A stretch of 64,000 bases of DNA from Heterodera schachtii (lineage: Eukaryota > Nematoda > Chromadorea > Rhabditida > Heteroderidae). Both the position numbers and the translations under genes were made by a program. This document shows positions 1 to 11,312 of the stretch, one piece after another. Every line of letters begins with the position of its first letter. Position 1 is the first letter of the stretch. Below the pieces are notes generated by a model. It saw nothing but the letters and a program-made list of their open reading frames with translations. It searched no databases and had not been told where the DNA came from. The stretch spans positions 135,253 to 199,252 of the forward strand of contig SIJG01000074.1 of the NCBI GenBank assembly GCA_023374025.1. Direction: 5' to 3'.

Positions 1-156
1 AACTTGGGCCCGTACGAAAACGACCCGAAAAAGGGGACAAAGAATTTAAAAAACTGAAATTTGAAAAATGTACATTTGGCATAATGTTTTAAATTCAAAT
101 TTTTTTTTGTATGTAGACTTAAGAAAAATGAATGGCAACTTTTACATCCCAAATCG

Positions 157-532
157 GACCGGCTCAGTTCGGCCCGGCACGATTCGGCCCCATCGGTTTT
201 TCGGCTATAACTTTTTCTTTGCCAACAAATCTAAAATTGTTTGTATCATTCGAAAGCCCTAAGTGTCCTCTATTAGTCTGCAAAATTCTAAAAAATTTCG
301 TTGAGGTTCAAAAAAGTCATGGACTAAATAATTAAAAAAATCAAATTTTCTAATTTTTTTGGACATAAATTTGTTCAAAATCGACGAATTTTTTTGAAAT
401 TTTGCAGGCTAATAGAGCATGTTAAGAGCTTTCGAATGATACAAAGAATGTTGAATTTGGTTGACAGTGAAAAAAGTTATAGCCAAAAACCCGCTGGGGC
501 CAAACCGTGCCGGTGCCGAACTGAGGTAGACC
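157..532. repeat. Foldback element, GGCTCAGTTCGGCC-type ends
   Basis: The inner arms are inverted (TCGGCTATAACTTTTTC near 200, its complement near 475). They include the phrases 'ATCATTCGAAAGC' and 'CTATTAG' that recur in other elements of this window. The outer ends carry short iterated units containing TTCGGCCC and finish at CTGAGGTAGACC. The copy in the other arm lies at about 63,389-63,765. No coding capacity. Confidence 0.75.
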
Positions 533-669
533 CTCCCAATTAGCTGGTATGTAATTAACTATTCGGACACAAAAATTGTTTGTTGTTTGATCATTTTCAT
601 GTTACAGGTGTTTAAAATAAGAGTTGAATATTCAAATATTTTTAGAAGATAAAAATACATCACCAAGAA

Positions 670-2371
670 ATGGAAGCTTTAACGAATGAGAACAAACAAC
701 AAAAGGAGGAAATCCAGAAACAGAAGGCGGAAATAGAAAGAATGCGAAAAGAACTGAACGAAGCGCAGCGTGTTTCTGCGGGTGCGGGTACTTCGTCGGC
801 CAAGGTTTTGAGCGATTGTACGGGAAGGGGGGGGGGTGTTTACAGGGGGTCAGGGAAATTGTATGGCAGTTGCAATTGGGGAGGGAGGATTATCAAAATG
901 GTGGGACTTGGTTTATTTTATTTTTTTGCTAATCAATTGTCAATTAATCGGAAACAATTTACAGGCGTCAGCGTCTTTCTCTGATCAGAAAATTGCTGTC
1001 CGTGGCCGTCTCTCGCTTGGTGAAAGTGTTATGTACAATGTAACACTGGGAGAAATCGAACGTCGTGTGAGGGGACTCGAGAAGATTACTCCCAAAGACT
1101 ACACAAGTTTTCTGCGCACGCGGAAAGATGCGGGCAAAAAACACAAACTGGTCGGAGAAATCGCCGAGGAGGTTTGTAATATGTTACTAAACCTGCAAAA
1201 CCAATAGGGACCCTTAGGTTTTTTGAAATTTTCCGAACAAACTTCGGATGCAAAAACATTGCTGATTTATTTTTAATTTATTAAATTTTTTGTCCACAGC
1301 CTTTTGGGCCAGACATTGCTGCTGCGATGGACAACAATCTGAAACTAGAAAAGGATGCTCGTGTACAAACATGCTTCACTCCTCTTACAGAAGGAGAGGC
1401 ATTAAAAGCAAGTTTAAGCCATGGGTGGGGGTGGAGAAACTGTTGGATGATTAGCCCCGAAAAGTTTTTCAAAACCAAATTTTGATTTTCTAAGAATGTT
1501 CGTTTTTTACGAGCAGAGATATTCCTTTGGTTTTAATCTGACTCATAACATTTTATTTTAAATGCACTTTTAAAATTTAGCTCGCGAATGACTTCAGGTC
1601 AATCATCAAAGTGCATTACCCATCTAAAGCAATTGCGCGTGCAATTGGTAAGAAATTGGCTAAATTTCAATTCTGAAAAAAAATGTCAATAGGCTCAGTC
1701 GCTGGTCAAGACAGTGGGTACACTAGGGAGGAGCTGTTCAAATTTCGGTAAGAAATGTTTTTACATGGTGCGATTTTTGCAAAATTTGAAAACAAAATTT
1801 AGAACTAAAAAAGTCAAAGGTTTTGGAAAACCAAAAATGTAACGGTTTCTGTATTCTCATTTGTAAACGCCAATTTGAACATGTCTTGTTTTTAAATGAG
1901 CTTCTTCATTTATAGCGGGTTGCTCAAGCATATTTTGGACATTCACAAGGCGGACCCAAATACGCTGTCATGTCCGAGCGCAGAAAAAATAGACGAATTT
2001 TTTCTCCCAGAGGAAATCGAAAAGGGATTCAACGCAGTCAGCGAGGTCAGTAAAAGGCCCTAATTCATTTATTTATTTATTTGACTTTTTTTTTGCCAAA
2101 ATTGCACCTTTGACAAATTTGGTGAGCAAATTTTTTTTGGATAGGAATCTTTGGTCTAAATTTAATTACACCGCGTGCAATTTTGAATATGATGGTAAAT
2201 TAATGAATGATTGGTTAATTGTTTGATTTTCCATTTTTGAAATTTTTTCAGCTGACTCATGGTTTCGGACAAATTGCAATTCAGTCGGTTGTTCAAACGC
2301 TTGACGAAGTGCTCCATCACTGCGCGAGCCATTCCCGTTTGAGAGAAAATGTCGGAGGGAAAGCGCCGTAA
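670..2371 (+). CDS. AP-2-like transcription factor, left copy
   Basis: Seven exons give 273 aa in frame: 670-804, 965-1171, 1300-1407, 1581-1647, 1693-1747, 1916-2045, 2252-2371. The N-terminus (about residues 1-40) is a charged coiled coil. The rest resembles the AP-2 DNA-binding and helix-span-helix dimerisation region: VRGRLSLGESVMYNVTLGEI matches the family's VPGRLSL...YKVTVAEV block, LTEGEALKLANDF matches LVEGEAVHLARDF, YPSKAIARAIG matches FPAKAVAEYLG, and LTHGFG is kept near the C-terminus. AP-2 proteins bind GC-rich palindromes as dimers and control epidermal and neuronal genes in nematodes. This copy is short and divergent and lacks a usual activation domain. Intron 3 has a GC donor (AAA then GCAAGT). 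The family call is mine from motifs; a lineage-specific AP-2 relative is likely. Confidence 0.8.
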
Positions 2372-2888
2372 GAGCCGAACATCGTCTACTTTGGAGAGGA
2401 AAAGCCCAACGAATACGCCTTCTTTCCTGTCTTAACATATAACGCGTTTTATTTAATTTTTTTGTCTTTCGAATTCGTTTGTGGGTATAACTTTAACACA
2501 CCTTACCATACGTGTCGCCTTTTTTGATTTTGAATTTTTGCATAAAAAACGATTTACATTTTCATATTGTCATGTCAAATAAATTGTAAACCAATCAGCT
2601 CCATCCCGCTGCTTTCTCCTACAACAATTATTCATGCAAAAAAAAGGTTTTGGAGACGGAAGGGCGCGGCGAAATTCGACCCAAAAACGAAAAATGACAA
2701 TTACCATTTGCCTTTTCCGTCGTATTTCAAATTTTTCACTTTGCCGAATTCCTTAAACAATTATTAACTTCTTTTCTCCATCAACATTTGTTAATGGTCA
2801 TTTGTGTTTTGGCCATTTTGACGCCTTTTCACTGCTCATTCTCGTGATGAGAATTGCACGGAATAATTTGTTAGTTGATGGACAATTA

Positions 2889-3525
2889 GGTAATACTGCA
2901 GAATTGTGGTCCCGCCGGAAAATAAATTTAAAAATTTTATTTTATTTTTTCCTGGGGTTAAAAAGGTGATGATTACGAATCTGAGCTCAGATTTTGCAAA
3001 ATCATTGATTTTATCTATGATTTTTTGTCAAGTAGTTGATTTTTCAAAAATAAATTTAAAAAATTACTCGGACATAAAAACGCATAAAAGGATGTTGTAG
3101 AGCTCAAAAAGAGCTTTCGAATGAGCTATTGATTGGCCGGAGAAGTCAAGTTTTTAGATCTTTATGATGTTTTGAAATTTGATTCTGGGCCCTTGAGACG
3201 GGGATCTGGGGTTCGAGCCCGCTTGGCTGTAGTTTATTTTTTTATAATTCTTGTTGAAAATCATGGACAAAAACATTGATTCTCGAAAAATTAATGCAGA
3301 TTCATGATCTTGCATTTTTTTAACCCCAAATTCTTGAAAAAAAAATTTATACAAAAATTTTTTTTTGAAAAATCAAGTACTTGAGAAAAAAATCATAGAT
3401 AAAATCAATGATTTTGCAAAACCTGAGCTCAGATTCGTAATCAGCACTTTTTTTAACCCCAGGAAAAAATAAAATAAAATTTTTTAATTTATTTTCCGGC
3501 GGGACCACAATTCTGCAGTGTTACC
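2889..3525. mobile_element. Non-autonomous inverted-repeat transposon with 8-bp target duplication
   Basis: The 637-bp element begins GGTAAYACTGCAGAATTG and ends with its complement. Arms are about 160 bp (2,889-3,050 and 3,366-3,525). It is flanked by GACAATTA at 2,881-2,888 and 3,526-3,533. The other arm of the long inverted repeat has a single GACAATTA and no insertion, which is a true empty site. No transposase is encoded. An 8-bp duplication fits hAT-like MITEs; superfamily is inference. Confidence 0.88.
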
Positions 3526-3665
3526 GACAATTAAGCCACAAAGGGATGGTGAGAGTTTGCCCGCCCTCGGCGGGTGGGCACTTACAAAAGGGGGTAATTA
3601 GGGACGGGGGAGGAGCAGTGATTTGGAGTTGCCTCTCCGCTGCTGCTAATGGTTATGCCGATTAT

Positions 3666-4433
3666 TGTTCGGACGAATGGACACACGGAAATTGTTGCAC
3701 CAAAATACATCCGTCCGCCACAATTTGAAAAAATATAGAAAATATAATAATAACAGAGGTTTTAATTTAAAAAAACTGACAATGTGCTCATCCTAATCCT
3801 TACTGCTAATTCCTGTTCTCGACTGTTTTTGGTTTCCGTTTTTTCCGCCTACCATAAAATTTGTTTTGTGCCCCGTCAGAATTTTACCGTATCCAATTTA
3901 GGGGGGGGGGGGGGAAGTTTTTCTGGCAATATACGGTTTGTCCTTGCCGTATTTACCCCAATTATGATGTTAACAGCTATAATGGTGCCAATAATGATGG
4001 TCATGTTTATAATTTGGTGCCGATTTATGCCGCTTCTTCTTCGGCTTCAACATTGGCACTCCAACGGGTGGAAATTTATGCCGAAATTGGACATTTGACC
4101 TAATTTTATAGCGAAGGAACCGTTTATGACAAAACGAACAACCATTGACATCCAACAATTGGCGGAAGGTGGGCGAGAGAATAAAGCAAACTTTGAAATG
4201 GGTTTAATCAATGAATTTTCAAATTTTGAAACTTTTGTTCCTGTGATTATCGTCCGTTCCATTTCAAAACCAATTCCCAACAAAACAAACGCTGATTGAA
4301 GATTTTGTAAGATCAATATCGTTCTAAAAACAGACTAATTGTAACATTCCAAAGGACGGGATAATTTAAACTCTCCTAATTACAAAAAATCTTCTAGTCA
4401 ATTATCAGAATTTCTATCGAAGACTGATCGCTT
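3666..4433. other. Intergenic, AT-rich with a G14 run
   Basis: There is no convincing gene here. A frame at 3,861-4,103 (+) ending in a Ser/Ala-rich stretch looks weakly protein-like, but no family motif or paired splice sites support it. A run of about 14 G lies at 3,901. Confidence 0.5.
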
Positions 4434-4766
4434 TTGCCCAAATTAAGTGATCAATCAACAATCAGTCAAAATGCTTCACACAGAATTTCGCAACAAATGT
4501 TCCGTCCGATCACCATCTCCGTCTTCATTGTCGTCGTCTCCGTCCGTCTCGTCAAATTATTTTCGATCTTCACTGTCTCTTGCACAAATTTCACTGTAAT
4601 GGGCGCCCAAATTGAGACGGTAGTGATCAGTGCCGATGACAACACCACCAAGAGTGCCGGTAGTGCAAATGCCAACCGTAAACACTTGCAAGAATGGAAG
4701 CGTCAATTGGTGGAAAAAGTGCGCCGCACTGTCCGTGCCCATTCCGAACGGTGGAATTGGTGCTAA
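4434..4766 (+). CDS. Possible small hypothetical protein
   Basis: An open frame of 110 codons. Its last ~50 residues have a soluble, charged composition (HLQEWKRQLVEKVRRTVRAH) that looks more like protein than the AT-rich surroundings. The first half includes a hydrophobic stretch (ITISVFIVVVSVRLVKLF) that could be a signal anchor, or an intron read through. I recognise no family. The start is the first ATG, and upstream exons are possible. The region is unusually rich in TGATCA palindromes. Confidence 0.25.
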   Translation: MPKLSDQSTISQNASHRISQQMFRPITISVFIVVVSVRLVKLFSIFTVSCTNFTVMGAQIETVVISADDNTTKSAGSANANRKHLQEWKRQLVEKVRRTVRAHSERWNWC

Positions 4767-4999
4767 TTGCACCCGGACTTCACGTAATTAGTAATCACAA
4801 TTGCCGGGTGGCTTACATGAAAAGCGTGGCCAATTGATCAGTTTTGTGATGGTTCGGGTCAATTTATGATTGGATTCTGGCTGATCAGTGATCACTGACC
4901 CTAACAAACCCTAATTAATTTGATGTAAAAAGAGTTAGAAAAGGTCATGGGCTCAGCTTATGACCAGCATGTGATCAGAGGGAATGGAATATTAACTAA

Positions 5000-5409
5000 T
5001 TGGAAAAGCCTTACAAAATTGAACCTAAAAATTTTGATTGTGAAATTCTGATCAGTTTGGCAAAGCAAATGCTACAAGTGATCAGAGAATTTCCCAATCA
5101 ATTTAACATTCCGTACGGGCAAAGGTCGGCCGTACTTGCCCAGGACGTGCTCCAAAGCGTGCAGTTGATCTGCCATGGCCTTCCCCGCCACACTTTTCTT
5201 CTCGTCCTTCGCCAGTCCAATTTGGTCAGTTCTGCTCATTAGCCACGGATGCTTCTTCGAAATGCCAAGTTTTCTCTATGTGTTTTCAGACCTTTTGGCG
5301 TTCTGTTGCCAAGGCTTCCGCCTTTTGTTCAAAAATATTGTCCCTGTGGGAGCTTGGCAAGGTGTACGATGACCAAAGGGCGTGGGACCTAGTGAGATAT
5401 ATTTGGTGA
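5000..5409 (+). CDS. Possible two-exon hypothetical protein, 114 aa
   Basis: Exons 5000-5224 and 5290-5409 join in phase across a 65-bp intron with GT donor and TTTTCAG acceptor. The product is helical in composition (LISLAKQMLQVIREF, then SVAKASAFCSKILSLWELGK) with no signal peptide or membrane segment. I do not recognise it. The frame could continue past 5,391, where GTGAGA would make a good donor, but a GA microsatellite follows immediately. The tight intron and matched phases are the main support. Confidence 0.38.
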
Positions 5410-5430
5410 TCTGATGATGGTCAAGCTGGG

Positions 5431-5650
5431 AGAGAGTGAGGAGAAAGAGAGAAAGAGAGAGAGGAGAGAGACAGAAGGGAGAGAGATAGAGAGACAGACA
5501 GAAGGGAGAGAGAGAGAGAAGACAGAGAGAGAGAGAGAGAGAGAGCGTGAGAGAGACAGAGAGAGAGAGAGGAACGAGAGAGAGAGAGGGAGAAGCGCGA
5601 GAGGGGGGAGAGAGAGACAGAGAGACAGAGAGAGAGAGAGAGAGAGAGGA
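5431..5650. repeat. GA-rich microsatellite
   Basis: About 220 bp of imperfect GA repeats with GGGA and CAGA interruptions. The Arg/Glu and Ser/Leu open frames across it are products of the repeat, not genes. Confidence 0.95.
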
Positions 5651-5659
5651 GGCAATTAG

Positions 5660-6300
5660 TGGGCTTTTGCATTAATGAAACGAAGAAAACTCGGCAATAG
5701 CAAGTTAATTGTATTGCATAATGAATATTTTTTTATAAATTTATTGACCGGCAATTAAAAAATATTATACTCATTGTCGGGATCACGGGAAAATCCCGTC
5801 AAAAATCATTTTTTAATATTCTATAAAAATAGTCACAAGGGGTCAGGCGATGCACCAAATGCCATGAATAAATACGATTTATTAACTGAACACAAAATTA
5901 AGTACTGTACCTTGAAAAGTACAGTATGCCCTGAACTCAGTTATCAATTCTGACAATTATGTCTTTCTTTATAATTCAACCGCGAATTTGCTCACAACGG
6001 CTTTTGCACATATTATAGAAATAACAATAATCTAAAATATAAAATTCATCTTTTCAATATTTTAACAAAGAAAATTAACAATTTTTGATTAATTTCTTTT
6101 GGCTTTTTATGAGAAAATCATAGAAATTATCTAATTTTTGCAATTTTAACGCCAGATTCTTGATTAAAGCCTATAACAATCCTAGAAAGGTGCTTTATTC
6201 TGTTGGGATCATGTCATTTTTAGGAGGAGTGCGGCATAACGGAAAAGTACCCGATTAGTTCACGGGAAGTGGTCACATTCCGGAGAAATCGAAAATTTAG
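5660..6300. other. Intergenic, AT-rich
   Basis: I see nothing coding. It includes two TACTGTA palindromes near 5,904-5,925 and a CGGGATC...GGGAAAATCCCG motif near 5,777 that recurs in other repeats of the window. Confidence 0.6.
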
Positions 6301-6309
6301 TTTTCAACC

Positions 6310-6743
6310 GGTCTACGTCAGTTGGGCCCTCACGATTGGGCCCCACACGTTTGGGCCCCAGCATGCTTTTCCACTATAACTTTCTATAACTTTTTTCTTT
6401 ATCATCCAAATTCAACATTGTTGGTATCATTCGAAAGCTCTTCACATACTCTATTAGTCTTACAAAAAGCGGATAGATTTTAAAGCCTGGAAAAATTTTT
6501 AATATGAAAAAACTTCAAAATTTCGAGTTTTTCGCAATTTTCATGTGTAACTTTTTCGGTAATTGTCTAATCGCGAAGCAATAGCTTAGTAAAAGCTTTT
6601 AAACATGTTAAGCTTTCGAATGATACCAAGTTTATTGGATTTGGATGACAAATAAAAAAGTTATAGCGGAAAAATATGCTGGGGCCCAAACGTGAGGGCC
6701 CAAACGTGGGGGCCCAATCGTGAAGGCCCAACTGACGTAGACC
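6310..6743. repeat. Foldback element, GGGCCCAAACGTG-type ends
   Basis: Termini are GGTCTACGTCAGTTGGGCCC at the left and its complement at the right. Inside each terminus are two to four copies of a 13-15-bp unit containing TTGGGCCC. The core shares 'ATAACTTTTTT', 'ATCATTCGAAAGC' and 'CTATTAG' with the elements at 157, 6,751, 13,808 and 17,230. No open frame of note. Confidence 0.85.
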
Positions 6744-6750
6744 GGACGGG

Positions 6751-7139
6751 TTCCGTTTTCCGGTCAGGGTCGTTTTCGTACGGGCCGTTTTCGTACGAGC
6801 ACAAGTTTTTGGCTATAACTTTTTTCTTTGCCAACCAAATCCAACATTGTTGGTATCATTCGATAGCCCTAAGTGTCCTCTATTAGCCTGCAAATTTCGA
6901 AAAATTTCGTTAAGGTTCAAAAAAGTTATGACCAGAAGAATTCATACAACCAGATTTTCCAACTTTTTTGGCTCGAACTTTTTTTAAAACTTAACGAAAT
7001 TTTTTAAATTTTGCAGGTTAATAGAGCATCTGAATGGCTATCGAATGATATAAAGATCGTTGGATTTGGATGACATAGAAAAAAGTTATAGTCAAAAAAC
7101 ATGTGCTCGTACGAAAACGGCCTGGCCCGTCCGTTTTCA
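6751..7139. repeat. Foldback element, CGTTTTCGTACGGGC-type ends
   Basis: It directly abuts the preceding element. The left end has iterated CGTTTTCGTACGGGC/GAGC units and the right end the complementary GCTCGTACGAAAACGGCC. The core phrases match the other members of the family. The same terminal unit occurs at base 1-30 and at about 63,890-63,930, so parts of further copies lie at both window ends. Confidence 0.8.
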
Positions 7140-7800
7140 TCAACATACCTATTCTGATAGTATTTGGCATAATGTTTTTGAATTTAAAAAAATGCAATGA
7201 GAATTTGGATAAAATTTTTGCGGGAAAGGATCCCGCGGGATTAATCCAGCAAAATCCCGCATTTACAAAAAAGCGGATTGCGGTCCCGCAAAATTCCGCG
7301 CCGGTCTCCAATTTTTAGACTAATTTATTTATTTTCAAACTTTAAAATGATTTTTTTATCACAATTATGCCGATGTCTCTTTCTACGCACATCCAACAAT
7401 TCTAATGCTAAAACAGACATTCGACGAAAATGTATCTCGGGTAAAAATGGCAGAAAGGAAATCCCGGATCTATAAATTGTTTTCCATTTTTTTAAAGTAC
7501 ATATAAACTTTCTTTTTCCCATGCAAAAAACTCGTTCGAACTTCAAAAAGCATTCATACAACACTTTAGAGGAGGGGAGAGGGGTCAACCAATTTGCATT
7601 TGCGGTCAAAGATAGGCACCGTCGAGAGAAACTAAGAAAATTAGTTGAAAACAACAAATTTATCCAAAGGATACCTTTCAACAATTTTTGTAAATAAATA
7701 AAACAATTAAATATTGTCAAGAAGTAATTAGAGAACAATCCATTAATGAATTCAATCAATCGTTCCCCTCCTTCTGTGAATTGTCCGGTTGCGCAACAGC
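7140..7800. other. Intergenic with a CCCGC-rich repeat piece
   Basis: 7,215-7,300 is dense in GCGGGAT/ATCCCGC words in both orientations. Similar words occur near 41,400 and 58,100, so it is probably a repeat fragment. The remainder is AT-rich, and I see no gene before the BTB gene terminator region. Confidence 0.5.
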
Positions 7801-9804
7801 TTATTCAAGTCCAAGGAGTAACGCTGCTCCGCTTGGCTCAATTAAACAAATAATTGTCCACACGAGGAAAGCCAAAAAGACACCGAAGGAAGAAGAGAAA
7901 AACGAAAGAGCAATCACTTAAAATGAAATTGATTAATTAATAATTATGAAAGGAACACATTTTTTTCTGAAATTTTACCTTGCAAAAAAGAAGAAAATGG
8001 AGAAAAAAGGAGTGGCATAAAACAAATTAAACAGAAAAAGAAAGCCGCCAAAAAATATTTGAAGAACCACAAACGCTTTGAAAGCACTTTCGTCACGGCA
8101 CTCTAAAGCCAAATTAAGTGATAGAAAATAATTTAATGACAGTACCCAATCTATTTATTTGTTTGTTGTTTTGTCACTGTAAGTCATTTTTGGCATTGAA
8201 AACAATTTTTTCGCATTTTTTTGGACTCACGTAAATATTGTTGTACTGGCAACGAATGGAGGAGAGCATTTCTTTGGCAAATGATTGTTGTTGGTTGTGC
8301 TGCTGCTGCTCTTCTTCTGCTTCATCTGTCGGCTCCGTCCGTGCGTTGGCATTGAATCTGAGTGGGTACTGTACCGGCTGTACAGTATGGTGAAGACCCG
8401 GCGGGGGGTGACAATGGTACAGTAACACGCTGATCAGCTCCTCCTTGGTCAACAGATCGGACGGAACTGCGAAAACAATTGAACTTGGGAGGTGATTTTT
8501 GCCAATGCTCACCAACGCTCTCCGCGAATTCCGCTTTTGGGATGAGCGGAAAACGAATGCGGAAAAGTGCCGAGCCAAGCAATTTACGCCGATTCTCCGC
8601 TGAGCAATCGGTGCCATTCCGACGGCACTGCGCGTCGGCCCAACGGAGGGCCTGGCAAAGAACAAAACATTTATAAAATGAAAATTTTAAATTGAATTAC
8701 GGCTTTCCAAATGCAAATTTCTCCGTTTGTCTGCAACTGATCGCGTCCAAAAAGTTCACATAACAATTTGTGATCAATTTGTAAAAAGGAATCCGAGCAG
8801 AACAGCGTTTCCACGTTTTGGTCAATGAAATGCAAACAATGCGAAGCGAAGGCCCAAAATTAGCAATTAATTAAAATATTTAATACAGAAATATCAAATA
8901 CCAAAAATGTAATAATTAAAATACTCAAAATGGAAATTATCAAAATAATTTGATGTTATAAATTTACATGTTCTTCAATAAAGCGGGCTTTGAGCAGCGT
9001 CTCAAACACATTGTTAAGCTTTGACAAAGGAAATTCTGCGCACGCTTTGACCAAAGCGGAGACATTGTATTTTTTGGCTAATTAAATTTAAAAAATAATA
9101 TTATTAATTTAATAAAATAAATTAAAAATTATTTTGATTTAATATAGCAATAAAATGTAATAAATTCGATTTAAACAAGTTAAAAGCAAATTCAATAAAA
9201 TAATTATATGCCTTTTACCCGCATAAAGCACTTCGAACAAATTGTCCCCATTTAGTGCATCCAATTCGTCCGTGTAAATGAATTTGAGCATCGCTTTAAA
9301 ATCTCCGGCTGCGACATCAGTGACCGCCACGGGGTTCGACAAAGAGCCAAAAATTGCAAAAATTAAATTAAATTATAATTTCCATGCTTTTTTGCTTTTT
9401 TCACCGTATCCCTCTTTTGCATTTGCGGCATCGAAGCGAAACATCGCTTGGAACACATCGGAAGCGGTTTTCAGAATCAATTTGTGCGCAGACAGAAGCT
9501 TAACAATTAGTGAAAATAAAATTACATCGAAATACATAATAAATTAAGCGGGGATTTGCCTCCAATGGCATTTCTTTAATTTGATTCTCTTTTAATGTGC
9601 GAGAAATTTGCTTTTTAATCCATCAAAAATTGGTATTTTATTTTTATTGTGCCAATCATTAAAATGTTAATTGTCTTTTATGGTCAAACTCGCCTCTTTT
9701 TCTTCCCCTTTCCCCACTAAAAAATGCACGTCCGCATCGTCAGCAGCAGCAGTGGTCAAAAGCAGCTTAATCCGATCCGCCAAAGTGGCGGCATCACTCG
9801 ACAT
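7801..9804 (-). CDS. BTB-BACK domain protein, possibly decaying
   Basis: Nine exons in descending order give 403 aa: 9694-9804, 9405-9498, 9219-9347, 8968-9077, 8701-8853, 8513-8651, 8231-8466, 7979-8102, 7801-7916. The BTB domain covers about residues 15-125 (DADVHFLVG, AHKLILKTASDVFQAMFRFD, DFKAMLKFIYTDELDALNGD). The BACK domain follows (FIDQNVETLFCSDSFLQIDH, LLCELFGRDQLQTNGEICIW, then FRIRFPLIPKAEF). Such proteins are usually Cullin-3 substrate adaptors. The last two exons add two hydrophobic stretches and may belong to this gene or be a chance extension. Intron 1 uses a GC donor (GAG then GCGAGT). Introns 2 and 4 lack an AG where the conserved frame requires one (TTTTTG and TTTTGG instead), so this may be a young pseudogene. 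Confidence 0.72.
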
Positions 9805-10593
9805 TTTAATTTGCAAATAATGAAGGGAAGCGATTAATATTAAATAGTCAATTAAATATATTTAATTCTTTTTTAATCTTTGGAATTATAAAAATTAAGA
9901 ATTTCTTATGATTAAAAATAAAAAATAAGAATCATTAAGACGAATTAAGCCTCAAAAAAGAAAGAAAGAAAAATGTTTTGGTCATTGGCAACAATTGGAG
10001 AAAGGGAAAAGGGCAGAGAGTTCTTTTTGTTTACGCCAATTTTTGGAGAAAAAAATAAATAAAATATAATAAAAGAAAAAAGGGAAAAACCAATGGGCAG
10101 AAGAACAGAGAAAAGAAATAGTGTTAGGCTAAGGAAAGGAGAGAGAGAGAGATTTGTTGACCGGCGATGCACTATTTCCAATTCCCCTCTCTGTCTAATT
10201 TGCCCTCTCTTTCTTTCTTCCCTCCAATCCCTCTTCCTCCTTTCATTGGTCACTCACCACAACAGCCCGAGAGTCTGGTTAATTGTGAATAGTGCCTCGG
10301 GGTATTTTTGTGGTTTCAATGTCGAGAGTATAGCGACGTCTAATGGAGCTACTCACTCAACAGTTATGTTTTTTGAGTTGGCATATTTTGGACAAACAGA
10401 TAGTTTAGTAGGGTCAATTTTACCGATTAATTTAATTTTTCGCCACTGGAAAAATCAAAGGAGTAACTGAGCCCCAATAATCAAATTAACATTGCCTTAG
10501 GGCAAATCCACTGCATTTTCATTATGTGAAAGTAATGTCCATCGGTGGAAAATGATCAACAATTTTTACAATGCAAAAGTGTGTGTGTTTTGT
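9805..10593. other. Intergenic upstream of the BTB gene
   Basis: AT-rich promoter side of the BTB gene, followed by a short GA/CT-rich patch at 10,090-10,250. The open frames here follow that composition, and I see no gene. Confidence 0.5.
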
Positions 10594-10935
10594 TCATTTT
10601 TGAGTATCGATCGGATTTGAATAGATATGACTAGTTGGTTGGTGCAGACCCTCCTCCTGCTCGAGCAGAAACTGTTCCACGTCGGCCCAACTGTGGCCAA
10701 GCGTTGTGCCGGGGGGCGCCTCGTCCGAGTCCTCCTTGTTGATGTCTGCTAAGCATGGGGACACTTTGGACTGGAAAGCCACCCAATGTTGTGGACAATT
10801 ACTGAGCAGGGTGTCCTCGTCCGGGTCCATGTCGCCCTCGAAGCCCTCCTCGACCGGCAGTTTGGCCAACATGTCGGTCAAGTCGTGGCCATCAAAGCCG
10901 AGGTCCTTCGCGACGGAGGCCAACGACACATCCAT
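10594..10935 (-). CDS. Hypothetical acidic protein or terminal exon
   Basis: A 113-codon open frame with a balanced, acidic composition (LASVAKDLGFDGHDLTDMLA, then EDTLLSNCPQHWVAFQSKV). An acceptor-like TTTAAG lies just before the ATG, so this may be the last exon of a longer minus-strand gene. An upstream open stretch at about 11,028-11,312 is His/Gln/Ser-rich, but I could not join the two in phase. No family recognised. Confidence 0.4.
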   Translation of the reverse strand: MDVSLASVAKDLGFDGHDLTDMLAKLPVEEGFEGDMDPDEDTLLSNCPQHWVAFQSKVSPCLADINKEDSDEAPPGTTLGHSWADVEQFLLEQEEGLHQPTSHIYSNPIDTQK

Positions 10936-11312
10936 GGCTTAAATTCGTTAGTAATTTTACATAAAATTTTCGACCCCCCCTTCAGCAAAATTTTTTCTAG
11001 TTACGGGTCTAACAATCCCTTCGATATTTAGTCTTTTTGGGGTGTTGTCATCAACGCACTTTCGTGGAGATGGTCGTCCCCTCGGTTTGCGGGCGGCACA
11101 CTGCTGGGACAGAAGGGCGCGTGGTGCGGCACACCAAAAGGTTCGCAGCGAATTGTGGCGACGGAGGACAGCGACGAGTCGCCGTGGGCGGCGCCGGCGG
11201 CGGTGCGCTGGTGGTGGAGGAGGAATTGCTGCTGCTGTTGTTGGTGCTGTTGAAAGCAGTGGCAATTCTTCTTCAGCGAATGGTCGGGACAAGAGACGCC
11301 ATGGTGCAGCAT

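Larger units (their letters stand above)
1..3665. repeat. Left arm of a long inverted repeat
   Basis: This stretch is the reverse complement of about 61,070-63,935, apart from scattered substitutions and one 637-bp insertion at 2,889-3,525. It contains a complete AP-2-like gene, its upstream foldback element and its 3' flank. Similarity fades near 3,665, where the two arms diverge inside a GC-rich sequence. The left limit is not seen, because the match runs to base 1. Confidence 0.9.
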
